Positions 8,900 to 17,584 of a DNA stretch of 64,000 nucleotides are shown here, one piece after another. The stretch covers positions 1 through 64,000 of the forward strand of contig NZ_JQGJ02000017.1 in assembly GCF_000802155.2 (NCBI RefSeq). Reading direction: 5' to 3'. Below the pieces are notes generated by a model. The model made no database searches. It saw only the letters and a program-made list of their open reading frames with translations, and was not told the origin of the DNA. Numbering within the stretch: position 1 is the first letter of the stretch; each line of letters opens with the position of its first letter. The translations under genes were made by a program, and so were the position numbers. Origin of the DNA: Pseudomonas frederiksbergensis (GTDB lineage Bacteria; Pseudomonadota; Gammaproteobacteria; Pseudomonadales; Pseudomonadaceae).

Positions 8900-9856
8900 A
8901 TGACGACTACTGCCCCTTCGACCCCTGGCGTTCAACTGCTCGAGGTCTCGCCGGAATATGCCGGCCAACGAATCGATAATTTTCTTCTTGCCCGGCTCAA
9001 AGGCGTGCCCAAGACCTTGATTTATCGCATTTTGCGCAAAGGCGAAGTGCGAGTGAACAAAGGTCGGATCAAGCCCGAATACAAGCTCCAGGCTGGTGAT
9101 GTGGTGCGCGTACCACCGGTTCGCGTGCCGGAACGTGATGAGCCGGTGCCCCTGGCCCAGGGCCTCTTGCAACGCCTGGAGGCCGCCATTGTCTTCGAAG
9201 ACAAGGCGCTGATCGTGGTCAACAAGCCTGCGGGTATTGCGGTCCATGGCGGCAGCGGCCTGAATTTCGGTGTGATCGAAGCCTTTCGTCAGTTGCGCCC
9301 GGACGCCAAGGAGCTGGAACTGGTTCATCGCCTCGACCGCGACACCTCCGGCTTGCTGATGATCGCCAAGAAACGCAGCATGTTGCGCCACCTGCACGAG
9401 CAATTGCGCGGAGATGGCGTCGACAAGCGCTACATGGCGCTGGTGCGTGGGCGCTGGGAGACCTCCGTCAAGCAGGTCCGGGCGCCGCTGCTCAAGAGCA
9501 ACTTGCGTTCGGGCGAGCGCATGGTGGAGGTCAACGAAGAAGGCAAGGAAGCGCTGACCGTCTTCAAGGTGCTTCGGCGTTTTGGCGACTTTGCCACCAT
9601 GATCGAGGCCAAGCCGGTCACCGGGCGTACCCACCAGATCCGCGTCCACACCCTGCATGCCGGGCACTGCATCGCTGGCGACACCAAGTACGGCGACGAC
9701 GATTTCTCCAAGGAAATCCGCGATTTGGGTGGCAAGCGCCTGTTTCTCCATGCCTACATGTTGACGGTGCCGTTGCCTGACGGCGGCGAGCTGAAATTGC
9801 AGGCTCCCGTGGATGACATGTGGGCCAAGACCGTGGAGCGGTTGAGTGCATCCTGA
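8900..9856 (+). CDS. rluC: 23S rRNA pseudouridine synthase RluC
   Basis: RluC converts three uridines of 23S rRNA (955, 2504 and 2580 in E. coli numbering) to pseudouridine. The protein has an N-terminal S4 RNA-binding domain (GQRIDNFLLARL to VRVNKGRIKPEYKL, about residues 20-75) and the RluA-type catalytic core with the aspartate motif HRLDRDTSG. Gene order rne-rluC-HAD-sppA is the standard Pseudomonas arrangement. ATG 8900 gives 318 residues; an in-frame ATG at 8888 would lie inside the -10 box, so I prefer 8900. It overlaps the next gene by 11 bases. Confidence 0.95.
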   Translation: MTTTAPSTPGVQLLEVSPEYAGQRIDNFLLARLKGVPKTLIYRILRKGEVRVNKGRIKPEYKLQAGDVVRVPPVRVPERDEPVPLAQGLLQRLEAAIVFEDKALIVVNKPAGIAVHGGSGLNFGVIEAFRQLRPDAKELELVHRLDRDTSGLLMIAKKRSMLRHLHEQLRGDGVDKRYMALVRGRWETSVKQVRAPLLKSNLRSGERMVEVNEEGKEALTVFKVLRRFGDFATMIEAKPVTGRTHQIRVHTLHAGHCIAGDTKYGDDDFSKEIRDLGGKRLFLHAYMLTVPLPDGGELKLQAPVDDMWAKTVERLSAS

Positions 9857-10508
9857 TTACAAGCTGCTCATATTCGATTGGGACGGCACCCTGGCGAACT
9901 CTATCGGTCGGATCGTGGAGGCGATGCACGTTGCGTCGGACCGTACGGGTTTTCCCCAGCGTGACGACTGGGCGGTGAAGGGGATCATCGGGCTGGGGTT
10001 GCCGGAAGCTATTCGCAGCCTGTACCCGGAAATCGACGATGATGAGCTGATCGTTTTTCGCCAGCATTACGCTGATCATTACATCGCGCTGGAGGCCGAG
10101 CCATCCCCGTTGTTCGACGGTGTGGTCGATACCCTCCAGGCCCTGCGGAGCGAGGGTTATCGGCTGGCGGTGGCGACCGGCAAGGCGCGGCGAGGATTGG
10201 ATCGGGTGCTCAATGCCCATGGTTGGGACGACTATTTCGATATAACCCGTGCCGCGGATGAAACCGCGAGCAAGCCCCATCCTCTGATGCTTGAGCAGAT
10301 CCTGGCTCATTGCGACATGCAGCCTGGACAGGCGCTGATGGTGGGGGATTCGTCGTTCGACCTGCAAATGGCCCGTAATGCAGGCATGGGTTCGGTGGCC
10401 GTCAGTTACGGCGCGCAGACAATCGAGGCGCTGAAGGCCTTCGAGCCGTGCCTGGCGATTGACCATTTTCCTGAGTTGCACGCCTGGTTGAGCCGGCGTG
10501 CCGATTAA
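9846..10508 (+). CDS. HAD-IA family phosphatase (phosphoglycolate phosphatase-like)
   Basis: This 220-residue hydrolase has the HAD motif I DWDGTLANS near its start, motif II in VATGKARRG, and the final acidic motif MVGDSSFDLQMARNAG. It belongs with Gph/YrfG-like enzymes acting on small phosphate esters; the exact substrate is unknown. The start is GTG 9846, inside the end of rluC, and HPDYKLLIFDWDG follows directly, leaving no room for a later start. Translation is thus coupled to rluC. The next gene follows 20 bases later. Confidence 0.9.
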   Translation: MHPDYKLLIFDWDGTLANSIGRIVEAMHVASDRTGFPQRDDWAVKGIIGLGLPEAIRSLYPEIDDDELIVFRQHYADHYIALEAEPSPLFDGVVDTLQALRSEGYRLAVATGKARRGLDRVLNAHGWDDYFDITRAADETASKPHPLMLEQILAHCDMQPGQALMVGDSSFDLQMARNAGMGSVAVSYGAQTIEALKAFEPCLAIDHFPELHAWLSRRAD

Positions 10509-10528
10509 GTTTTGTTGGAGATGCATGC

Positions 10529-11518
10529 ATGACGGACGAATGGAAGGCGCCGGCCAAGGCGAGCGCCGAGAGCGGTGACGAAAAAAGCTGGAAACTGCTG
10601 GAGAAAACGCTGCTGGCCAGTGTCCAGGAGCAGCGTCGTTCCCGTCGCTGGGGGATTTTCTTCAAGCTGCTGACGTTCACCTATCTTTTTGCCGCGTTGA
10701 TGCTGTTCACGCCGCTGATGAGCCTAGAGAAAGGTGCCGTGAGCGGTTCGGCCTACACTGCTCTGATCGACATTGAAGGCATGATCGCCGACAAGGAGCC
10801 TGCCAGCGCGGACAACATCGTCGGCAGCCTGCGGGCGGCGTTCGAGGATCCGAAGGCCAAGGGTGTGGTGCTGCGCATCAACAGCCCAGGCGGCAGTCCG
10901 GTGCAGTCGGGTTACGTCTATGACGAGATCGTCCGGTTGCGCGGGTTGCACCCGGATAAAAAGGTCTATGCGGTGATCGCTGATCTCGGCGCTTCCGGTG
11001 CCTATTACATTGCCAGCGCGGCGGATCAGATCTACGCCGACAAGGCCAGCCTGGTCGGCTCCATTGGCGTGACGGCTGCCGGTTACGGTTTTGTCGGAAC
11101 CATGGAAAAGCTGGGTGTTGAGCGTCGGGTCTACACCTCGGGCGAGCACAAATCGTTTCTTGATCCGTTCCAGCCGCAAAAGCCTGAGGAAACCGCGTTC
11201 TGGCAAGGCGTGCTGGACACCACCCACAAGCAATTCATCGCCAGTGTCAAGAAAGGGCGGGGCGAGCGCTTGAAGGATAAGGAGCATCCGGAGCTGTTTT
11301 CCGGGCTGGTCTGGTCTGGCGAGCAGGCTTTGCCCCTGGGCTTGATCGATGGCCTGGGCAGTGCGAGCTCCGTGGCGCGGGATGTAATTGGTCAGAAGGA
11401 CCTGGTGGATTTCACCATCGAAGAGTCGCCGTTTGACCGGTTCTCGAAGAAGCTGGGGGCGAGCATTGCCGAGCACCTGGCGATGTGGATGGGCTTCCAG
11501 GGGCCGGCGTTGCGCTGA
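10529..11518 (+). CDS. sppA: Signal peptide peptidase SppA (36-kDa type)
   Basis: SppA is a membrane-bound serine protease that degrades signal peptides left after secretion. The 329-residue protein has one membrane segment (about residues 44-64), then a single peptidase S49 domain. The nucleophile serine lies in DLGASGAYYIASAAD and the general-base lysine in TSGEHKSFLDPF. Length matches the half-size form rather than the 618-residue E. coli form. ATG 10529 is preceded by a TTGGAG site. Confidence 0.94.
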   Translation: MTDEWKAPAKASAESGDEKSWKLLEKTLLASVQEQRRSRRWGIFFKLLTFTYLFAALMLFTPLMSLEKGAVSGSAYTALIDIEGMIADKEPASADNIVGSLRAAFEDPKAKGVVLRINSPGGSPVQSGYVYDEIVRLRGLHPDKKVYAVIADLGASGAYYIASAADQIYADKASLVGSIGVTAAGYGFVGTMEKLGVERRVYTSGEHKSFLDPFQPQKPEETAFWQGVLDTTHKQFIASVKKGRGERLKDKEHPELFSGLVWSGEQALPLGLIDGLGSASSVARDVIGQKDLVDFTIEESPFDRFSKKLGASIAEHLAMWMGFQGPALR

Positions 11519-11559
11519 TTCGAGCATGACGCGCTTCCTCGCCACGGCTGGTGTTCGAT

Positions 11560-12138
11560 TCAGGGGATCTGAACACCTTCTTCCAGCAACATATCCACAA
11601 GGCGAATCAGCGGCAGGCCGATCAGGCTCGTCGCGTCAGGGCCTTCGGTGCTCTGGAACAGGCTTACGCCCAGGCCTTCGGCCTTGAAACTGCCAGCGCA
11701 GTCGTACGGTTGCTCGGTGCGCAGATAACGCTCCACGCGAGCCTCATCCAACGCCCGCATGTTCACAGTGAACGGTACGCAATCGACCTGGCATTTGCCG
11801 GTCTGGCTGTTAAGCAAGGCCAGGCCGGTCAGGAAGGTCACTCTGGCGCCACTGGCGGCCATCAGTTGCTCATGGGCGTTTTCGAAGGTGTGGGGCTTGC
11901 CCAGGATGCGTTCGCCGAGCACGGCGACCTGATCCGAGCCGATGATCAGATGGCCTGGATGGCTGTCGGCCAGTGCCTGGGCCTTTTCCCGGGCCAGGCG
12001 CTTTACCAGCTCGACCGCGGCTTCGTCGGGGTGACGGCTTTCGTCGATGTCCGGCGAGCTGCAGACGAATGGTAGTCCCAGGCGGGCGAGCAGTTCCCGG
12101 CGGTAAACCGAGCTTGAGGCTAGTAATAAAGGCAGCAT
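11560..12138 (-). CDS. Maf family nucleotide pyrophosphatase (YceF-like)
   Basis: Maf proteins hydrolyse non-canonical nucleoside triphosphates; the YceF subgroup prefers 7-methyl-GTP. This 192-residue protein starts with LLLASSSVYRRELL, the Maf signature loop, and has the conserved DESRHPDEAA, IIGSDQVAVL and SFKAEGLGVSLF segments. I use ATG 12138; a much longer reading frame upstream overlaps the yceD promoter and lacks similarity. It runs opposite to its neighbours, between sppA and the yceD operon. Confidence 0.93.
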   Translation of the reverse strand: MLPLLLASSSVYRRELLARLGLPFVCSSPDIDESRHPDEAAVELVKRLAREKAQALADSHPGHLIIGSDQVAVLGERILGKPHTFENAHEQLMAASGARVTFLTGLALLNSQTGKCQVDCVPFTVNMRALDEARVERYLRTEQPYDCAGSFKAEGLGVSLFQSTEGPDATSLIGLPLIRLVDMLLEEGVQIP

Positions 12139-12206
12139 GGCTATCTCCGATGGGCAGGAGAAGATTCTAGCCAGGCACGCAAGTGACGGACAGGGCTGAA
12201 TTTCCT

Positions 12207-12234
12207 TTGACATGGCCCGGTGCATCCCTATAAT
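12207..12234 (+). promoter_or_regulatory. Consensus sigma-70 promoter of the yceD-rpmF-plsX-fab operon
   Basis: TTGACA (12207-12212) and TATAAT (12229-12234), both perfect, are 16 bases apart. Transcription should start near 12241, only about three bases before the yceD ATG (12244). The operon mRNA would therefore be almost leaderless. Confidence 0.85.
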
Positions 12235-12243
12235 GCTGCGCCT

Positions 12244-12771
12244 ATGTTGAATGACCCGATTCCACCTCACGTTGACCCGCGCAAATTGGCTGACCGTGGC
12301 ACCACCCTCCAAGGTGAACTGCTGCTGGCCGATTTGAAGAGACTCTGCGACCCGCTTTCCGACGATGTCGGTACGGTCCAGGCCAAATTCGTTTTTGAAC
12401 GAGATGAACGTAAATCTGTGGTGATCCACAGCTTTATCGACACTGAAGTCAAAATGGTTTGCCAGCGTTGTCTTGAGCTGGTCACCCTGCCGATCCACAG
12501 CGAATGCAGTTACGCCGTGGTGAAGGAGGGTGCGAATACCCAGTCGTTGCCGAAAGGTTATGACGTGCTGGAACTGGGCGAAGATCCTTTGGATCTGCAG
12601 TCACTGATCGAGGAGGAGCTTCTGCTCGCCTTGCCCATTGTGCCTGCTCATCATCCGGAAGAATGCCAGCAGCCGGCGGGAGCAGATGAGCCCGAACCGA
12701 GCGAGGACGAGGTAACGCGGTCCAACCCGTTCAGTGTATTGGCGCAGTTAAAGCGTGACCCAAACGTTTAG
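12244..12771 (+). CDS. yceD: YceD family protein (DUF177), 23S rRNA accumulation factor
   Basis: YceD proteins are needed for normal 23S rRNA levels in several bacteria and are nearly always encoded just before rpmF. The 175-residue protein contains the conserved CQRCLE core near residue 78 and an acidic C-terminal half. I start at ATG 12244 (MLNDPIPPHVDPRKL) because the promoter's -10 box lies just before it and excludes the upstream in-frame ATG 12220. Confidence 0.93.
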   Translation: MLNDPIPPHVDPRKLADRGTTLQGELLLADLKRLCDPLSDDVGTVQAKFVFERDERKSVVIHSFIDTEVKMVCQRCLELVTLPIHSECSYAVVKEGANTQSLPKGYDVLELGEDPLDLQSLIEEELLLALPIVPAHHPEECQQPAGADEPEPSEDEVTRSNPFSVLAQLKRDPNV

Positions 12772-12784
12772 GAGTTAATCAATT

Positions 12785-12967
12785 ATGGCTGTTCAGCAGA
12801 ACAAAAAATCCCGCTCTGCCCGTGACATGCGCCGTTCGCACGACGCTCTCGAGGCTAGCACCCTGTCTGTAGAAAAAACCACCGGTGAAGTTCACCTGCG
12901 TCACCACGTATCGCCAGAAGGCGTATACCGTGGCCGTAAAGTGATCGACAAGGGCGCCGACGAGTAA
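12785..12967 (+). CDS. rpmF: 50S ribosomal protein L32
   Basis: This 60-residue, strongly basic protein has the typical L32 start [19 protein letters not shown]. It contains no cysteines, so it is the zinc-free form. It lies 13 bases after yceD. The site TTAGGAGT (12768-12775), which overlaps the yceD stop codon, is its ribosome site. Confidence 0.97.
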
Positions 12968-12971
12968 TCAC

Positions 12972-13982
12972 TTGTCCGCTCAAGTCATCGCGATTGACGC
13001 AATGGGCGGGGACTTCGGTCCCCGCAGCATTGTCCAGGCCAGCCTTGCTTGCCTGAATGCCACGCCCTCGCTGCACCTGACCCTCGTCGGTCAACCCTCC
13101 CTTCTAGAAGAAATGCTCAGCGGCCAATCGGCTGTGGATCGCGCGCGCCTGTCGATCGTGCCGGCGTCCGAGGTTATCGCGATGGACGAAAAGCCGGCCC
13201 AGGCGCTGCGTGGCAAGCCCGACGCATCGATGCGGGTGGCCCTTGAGCTGTTGCGCGATGGCAAGGTCCAGGCGTGTGTCAGTGCGGGCAACACCGGGGC
13301 GCTGATGGCGCTGTCGCGCTATGTGCTCAAGACCCTGCCCGGGATCGATCGTCCGGCGATGGTGGCGGCGATTCCGACCCAGCGCGGGTTCTGCCAGTTG
13401 CTTGACCTGGGCGCCAACGTCGATTGCAGCGCCGAACACCTGTTGCAATTCGCCGTGATGGGCTCGGTCGCAGCGCAAACCCTGGGCATAGCGCGACCTC
13501 GCGTAGCGCTGCTCAACATAGGCACCGAAGACATCAAGGGAAACCAGCAGGTCAAGCTGGCCGCGACGTTGTTGCAAAATGCCCGGGGCATCAATTACAT
13601 CGGATTCGTCGAAGGCGATGGTTTGTACCGTGGTGAGGCCGATGTGGTGGTCTGTGATGGCTTCGTTGGCAATATCTTGCTCAAGTCCAGCGAGGGCCTT
13701 GCGACCATGATTGGCCAGCGTATCGAGACGTTGTTCAAGCAGAGCCTGGCCTCACGGGTGGTGGGCGCCCTGGCGCTGCCGTTGATGCGTCGCTTGCAGG
13801 CGGACCTTGCGCCCGCTCGACACAATGGCGCGAGTTTCCTCGGGTTGCAGGGGATCGTGATCAAGAGTCATGGTTCGGCAGGGGTGCAGGGGTTTCAAAG
13901 CGCCATCAACCGGGCTGTGATCGAGATCCAGGAGAACCTGCCGGAACGCCTTCATGGGCGCCTCGAAGATTTGTTAACTTAG
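12972..13982 (+). CDS. plsX: Phosphate acyltransferase PlsX
   Basis: PlsX makes acyl-phosphate from acyl-ACP, the acyl donor for the first step of phospholipid synthesis. The 336-residue protein begins IAIDAMGGDFGP, the family signature, and keeps the ACVSAGNTGALMA motif. The start codon is TTG 12972, four bases after the rpmF stop; no ATG or GTG fits the conserved N terminus. It links ribosome and membrane synthesis genes in one operon. Confidence 0.95.
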   Translation: MSAQVIAIDAMGGDFGPRSIVQASLACLNATPSLHLTLVGQPSLLEEMLSGQSAVDRARLSIVPASEVIAMDEKPAQALRGKPDASMRVALELLRDGKVQACVSAGNTGALMALSRYVLKTLPGIDRPAMVAAIPTQRGFCQLLDLGANVDCSAEHLLQFAVMGSVAAQTLGIARPRVALLNIGTEDIKGNQQVKLAATLLQNARGINYIGFVEGDGLYRGEADVVVCDGFVGNILLKSSEGLATMIGQRIETLFKQSLASRVVGALALPLMRRLQADLAPARHNGASFLGLQGIVIKSHGSAGVQGFQSAINRAVIEIQENLPERLHGRLEDLLT

Positions 13983-14105
13983 GCGTTTTCGTCCGACAAT
14001 GCTTAAATGTGACCGGTCGGTTCAAGCCGCCATCCAACTGTCAGTTTCCTAGCGCCCCCAGGGGCGTCAATTTTTGACGACAAGATCATTAGGGGCTTTG
14101 TTTTC

Positions 14106-15044
14106 ATGTCTGCTTCCCTCGCATTCGTCTTTCCTGGACAGGGCTCGCAGTCCCTCGGCATGCTGGCCGAGCTGGGCGCGCAATACCCGCTGATCCTGGA
14201 AACATTCAAAGAAGCATCCGATACACTCGGCTACGACTTGTGGGCGCTGACCCAGCAAGGGCCGGAAGAGCAACTCAATCAAACCGATAAAACCCAGCCG
14301 GCCATCCTGACCGCCTCCGTTGCGCTGTGGCGCCTGTGGTTGGCTGAAGGCGGTGCGCGCCCGGCATTCGTTGCCGGTCATAGCCTGGGCGAATACAGCG
14401 CCCTGGTCGCTGCCGGCAGCCTGAGCCTGGGTGACGCGGTGAAGTTGGTGGAGCGTCGTGGCCAATTGATGCAAGAAGCCGTTCCGGCCGGGCAGGGCGG
14501 CATGGCCGCGATCCTCGGCCTGGATGACGCCGACGTGCTGGCCGCCTGTGCCGAAGCGGCACAAGGCGATGTGGTCAGCGCGGTGAACTTCAACTCCCCG
14601 GGCCAGGTGGTTATCGCCGGTGCCAAGGCCGCCGTCGAGCGTGCCATCGAAGGCTGCAAGGCCCGTGGTGCCAAGCGCGCCATGCCGCTGCCGGTCAGCG
14701 TGCCGTCGCACTGTGAACTGATGCGTCCGGCTGCGGAGCGCTTTGCCGAATCGATCGCAGCCATCGACTGGCAGGCTCCACAGATTCCCGTGGTGCAGAA
14801 CGTCAGCGCCAACGTGGCAGCGGACCTGGAGACCCTCAAGCGCGACCTGCTGGAGCAGCTCTACAAGCCGGTTCGTTGGGTTGAATCGGTGCAGGCGCTG
14901 GCAGCCAAGGGCGCGACCGAGCTGGTCGAATGCGGTCCTGGCAAGGTGCTGGCAGGCCTGAACAAGCGCTGCGCCGAAGGCGTGTCCACTTCCAATCTCA
15001 ACACCCCAGACGCTTTCGCTGCCGCTCGCGCAGCGCAAGCCTGA
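14106..15044 (+). CDS. fabD: Malonyl-CoA:ACP transacylase
   Basis: FabD loads malonyl groups onto acyl carrier protein to start each round of fatty-acid elongation. The 312-residue protein opens with FVFPGQGSQ and carries the nucleophile serine in AGHSLGEYSAL (near residue 92) and the partner histidine in SVPSHCELM. A 123-base gap separates it from plsX and contains small hairpins (for example CGTCAA 14065-14070 with TTGACG 14074-14079). Confidence 0.96.
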   Translation: MSASLAFVFPGQGSQSLGMLAELGAQYPLILETFKEASDTLGYDLWALTQQGPEEQLNQTDKTQPAILTASVALWRLWLAEGGARPAFVAGHSLGEYSALVAAGSLSLGDAVKLVERRGQLMQEAVPAGQGGMAAILGLDDADVLAACAEAAQGDVVSAVNFNSPGQVVIAGAKAAVERAIEGCKARGAKRAMPLPVSVPSHCELMRPAAERFAESIAAIDWQAPQIPVVQNVSANVAADLETLKRDLLEQLYKPVRWVESVQALAAKGATELVECGPGKVLAGLNKRCAEGVSTSNLNTPDAFAAARAAQA

Positions 15045-15059
15045 ACAGGAGAAGCTTGC

Positions 15060-15803
15060 ATGAGTCTGCAAGGTAAAGTTGCACTGGTGACCGGTGCAAG
15101 CCGCGGCATCGGCCAGGCCATTGCCCTGGAATTGGGTCGTCAAGGCGCCATTGTCATCGGCACCGCGACTTCCGCTTCGGGCGCCGAGCGTATCGCCGCG
15201 ACCTTGAAGGAAAACGGCATCCAGGGCACCGGTCTTGAACTCAACGTGACCAGCGACGAGTCTGTTTCGGCGGTGTTGGCGAGTATCCAGGAGCAGTTCG
15301 GTGCGCCGGCGATCCTGGTCAATAATGCCGGTATCACCCGCGATAACCTGATGATGCGCATGAAAGATGAGGAGTGGTTCGACGTTGTCGACACCAACCT
15401 GAACAGCCTGTACCGGCTCTCAAAAGGCGTCCTGCGCGGCATGACCAAGGCTCGTTGGGGCCGAATTATCAGTATCGGCTCGGTTGTGGGTGCCATGGGC
15501 AACGCAGGCCAAGTAAACTATGCTGCGGCAAAAGCCGGTCTGGAAGGTTTCAGCCGTGCCCTGGCACGAGAAGTCGGTTCGCGCTCGATTACGGTGAACT
15601 CGGTTGCACCGGGTTTCATCGACACCGACATGACCCGTGAACTGCCGGAAGCACAGCGTGAAGCCTTGTTGACCCAGATTCCGCTGGGTCGTCTGGGGCA
15701 AGCTCAAGAAATCGCGTCCGTGGTCGCTTTTCTTGCGTCGGACGGTGCGGCATACGTCACTGGGGCTACAATCCCGGTGAACGGCGGGATGTACATGAGT
15801 TAA
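15060..15803 (+). CDS. fabG: 3-oxoacyl-ACP reductase FabG
   Basis: FabG is the NADPH-dependent reductase of the elongation cycle. The 247-residue short-chain dehydrogenase has the nucleotide motif TGASRGIGQ, the NNAG motif and the catalytic Tyr-Lys pair in NYAAAKAG with serine in ISIGSVVG. It follows fabD after 15 bases with the ribosome site AGGAG. Confidence 0.97.
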   Translation: MSLQGKVALVTGASRGIGQAIALELGRQGAIVIGTATSASGAERIAATLKENGIQGTGLELNVTSDESVSAVLASIQEQFGAPAILVNNAGITRDNLMMRMKDEEWFDVVDTNLNSLYRLSKGVLRGMTKARWGRIISIGSVVGAMGNAGQVNYAAAKAGLEGFSRALAREVGSRSITVNSVAPGFIDTDMTRELPEAQREALLTQIPLGRLGQAQEIASVVAFLASDGAAYVTGATIPVNGGMYMS

Positions 15804-15908
15804 ATGTGACGGATTGCTTCAAAAAAATGTCATACGAGCTGTCTAAAATCCGTTATAAAGCTGCAATCTATTTATAGGCGGCGGGCCCCAGGGTTCGAGG
15901 AGTGAAGC

Positions 15909-15928
15909 TTTCGGTTGAAAAACCGAAA
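15909..15928 (+). promoter_or_regulatory. Hairpin with GAAA tetraloop in the acpP leader
   Basis: TTTCGGTT (15909-15916) pairs perfectly with AACCGAAA (15921-15928) around the very stable GAAA loop. It stands about 65 bases before the acpP start, in the 191-base gap after fabG. A short, broken T-tract follows, so it could be a weak terminator for fabG, an attenuator, or a stabilising 5' structure for acpP mRNA. Confidence 0.55.
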
Positions 15929-15972
15929 AGTCTTTCTATACACTTACCCACCGGCCAGCTGCCTGAATTTGT

Positions 15973-15991
15973 CCATTAGGAGTGAAAACAA
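15973..15991 (+). promoter_or_regulatory. acpP ribosome-binding site, complementary to the small RNA RgsA
   Basis: The stretch CCATTAGGAGTGAAAACAA includes the acpP Shine-Dalgarno sequence AGGAG. With one bulged G (15984) it is fully complementary to the small RNA encoded on the minus strand at 22449-22466. Pairing would hide the ribosome site and repress acpP. RgsA is known to act on acpP in P. aeruginosa; here both partners can be read directly. Confidence 0.75.
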
Positions 15992-15994
15992 GGT

Positions 15995-16231
15995 ATGAGC
16001 ACCATCGAAGAGCGCGTCAAGAAAATCGTTGCCGAGCAACTGGGCGTTAAAGAAGAAGAAGTTGTGAACACCGCTTCCTTCGTCGAAGACCTGGGTGCCG
16101 ACTCCCTTGACACCGTTGAGCTGGTGATGGCTCTGGAAGAGGAATTCGAAACCGAGATTCCTGACGAAGAAGCTGAAAAGATCACTACTGTACAAGCTGC
16201 TATCGACTACGTTACCAGCCACCAGGCGTAA
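15995..16231 (+). CDS. acpP: Acyl carrier protein
   Basis: This acidic 78-residue protein carries growing fatty acids on a 4'-phosphopantetheine arm attached to the serine of GADSLDTVEL (near residue 37). It is one of the most abundant proteins of the cell, which fits its own leader region and strong terminator. It lies between fabG and fabF as in other Pseudomonas. Confidence 0.98.
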   Translation: MSTIEERVKKIVAEQLGVKEEEVVNTASFVEDLGADSLDTVELVMALEEEFETEIPDEEAEKITTVQAAIDYVTSHQA

Positions 16232-16260
16232 TCGTTTTTAGTCGTCGCTAGCTGTCATGG

Positions 16261-16295
16261 AAAAACCGCACTGCCATCACGGCGTGCGGTTTTTT
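16261..16295 (+). terminator. Intrinsic terminator after acpP
   Basis: AAAAACCGCAC (16261-16271) pairs with GTGCGGTTTTT (16284-16294), followed by further T. It probably sets a high acpP to fabF ratio by ending most transcripts here. Confidence 0.85.
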
Positions 16296-16339
16296 CTTTA
16301 GGCCTGATGCAAAGTCGTCATTTGAAAAAGGAGAGTGCT

Positions 16340-17584
16340 GTGTCGCGTAGACGCGTCGTAGTCACCGGTATGGGTATGTTGTCGCCACTGGGCACGGATG
16401 TGCCGAGCAGCTGGCAGGGCATTCTGGCTGGCCGTAGTGGCATTGGTCTGATCGAACACACCGACCTTTCTGCCTATTCCACCCGTTTTGGCGGCTCGGT
16501 AAAGGGCTTCAATGTCGAGGAATACCTGTCGGTCAAGGAAGCTCGCAAGCTTGACCTGTTCATCCAATACGGCTTGGCAGCCGGATTCCAGGCGGTGCGC
16601 AATGCCGGGCTGGAAGTCACCGACGCCAACCGTGAGCGCATCGGCGTGGCCATGGGGTCGGGTATTGGCGGCTTGACCAATATCGAAGAAACCAGCCGCA
16701 CGCTGCATGATTCGGGACCGCGACGGATTTCTCCGTTCTTTGTGCCGGGCTCGATCATCAATATGATTTCCGGTTTCCTGTCCATCCACCTGGGTGCACA
16801 GGGCCCCAACTACGCCATCGCCACGGCGTGCACCACCGGCACCCACTGCATCGGCATGGCCGCGCGCAACATCATGTACGACGAAGCCGACGTGATGATT
16901 GCCGGTGGCGCCGAAATGGCCGCTTGCGGCCTCGGCATGGGCGGTTTCGGCGCGTCTCGTGCGCTGTCGACCCGCAACGATGAGCCAGCGCGGGCCAGCC
17001 GGCCGTGGGACAAGGGCCGCGACGGTTTCGTCCTGTCCGACGGCGCCGGTGCGCTGGTGCTCGAAGAGCTGGAACACGCCAAGGCACGCGGCGCGACCAT
17101 TTACGCTGAACTGATCGGCTTCGGCACCAGCGGCGACGCGTACCACATGACGTCGCCACCGGCCGATGGCGCCGGTGCGGCACGTTGCATCGCCAACGCC
17201 TTGCGTGACGCGAAGCTCAACGGCGAGCAGGTGCAGTACATCAACGCCCACGGCACTTCGACTCCGGCGGGTGACCTGGCTGAAGCCCAGGCGATCAAGA
17301 CGGTGTTCGGCGAGCACGCCTATAAACTGGCAGTCAGCTCTACCAAGTCCATGACCGGTCACCTGTTGGGTGCGGCAGGGGCGGTGGAAGCCATTTTCAG
17401 CGTACTGGCGATCAACAGTCAGACAGCGCCGCCGACCATCAACCTCGATGAGCCGGACGAAGGCTGCGACCTGGACTTCGTGCCGCATACGGCCCGCAGC
17501 ATGGACATCGATGTGGTGTTGTCCAACTCGTTCGGCTTTGGCGGCACCAACGGCTCGCTGGTGTTCCGCCGGTTCGCCGGCTGA
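16340..17584 (+). CDS. fabF: 3-oxoacyl-ACP synthase II
   Basis: FabF performs the condensing step that elongates acyl-ACP and is needed for temperature control of unsaturated fatty acids. The 414-residue protein keeps the Cys-His-His triad: ATACTTGTH, NAHGTSTPAGD and KSMTGHLLGAAG. The start is GTG 16340 with the ribosome site AAAAGGAGA just upstream; the longer reading from 16307 overlaps the terminator tail and has no similarity. The stop shares a base with the pabC start. Confidence 0.96.
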   Translation: MSRRRVVVTGMGMLSPLGTDVPSSWQGILAGRSGIGLIEHTDLSAYSTRFGGSVKGFNVEEYLSVKEARKLDLFIQYGLAAGFQAVRNAGLEVTDANRERIGVAMGSGIGGLTNIEETSRTLHDSGPRRISPFFVPGSIINMISGFLSIHLGAQGPNYAIATACTTGTHCIGMAARNIMYDEADVMIAGGAEMAACGLGMGGFGASRALSTRNDEPARASRPWDKGRDGFVLSDGAGALVLEELEHAKARGATIYAELIGFGTSGDAYHMTSPPADGAGAARCIANALRDAKLNGEQVQYINAHGTSTPAGDLAEAQAIKTVFGEHAYKLAVSSTKSMTGHLLGAAGAVEAIFSVLAINSQTAPPTINLDEPDEGCDLDFVPHTARSMDIDVVLSNSFGFGGTNGSLVFRRFAG

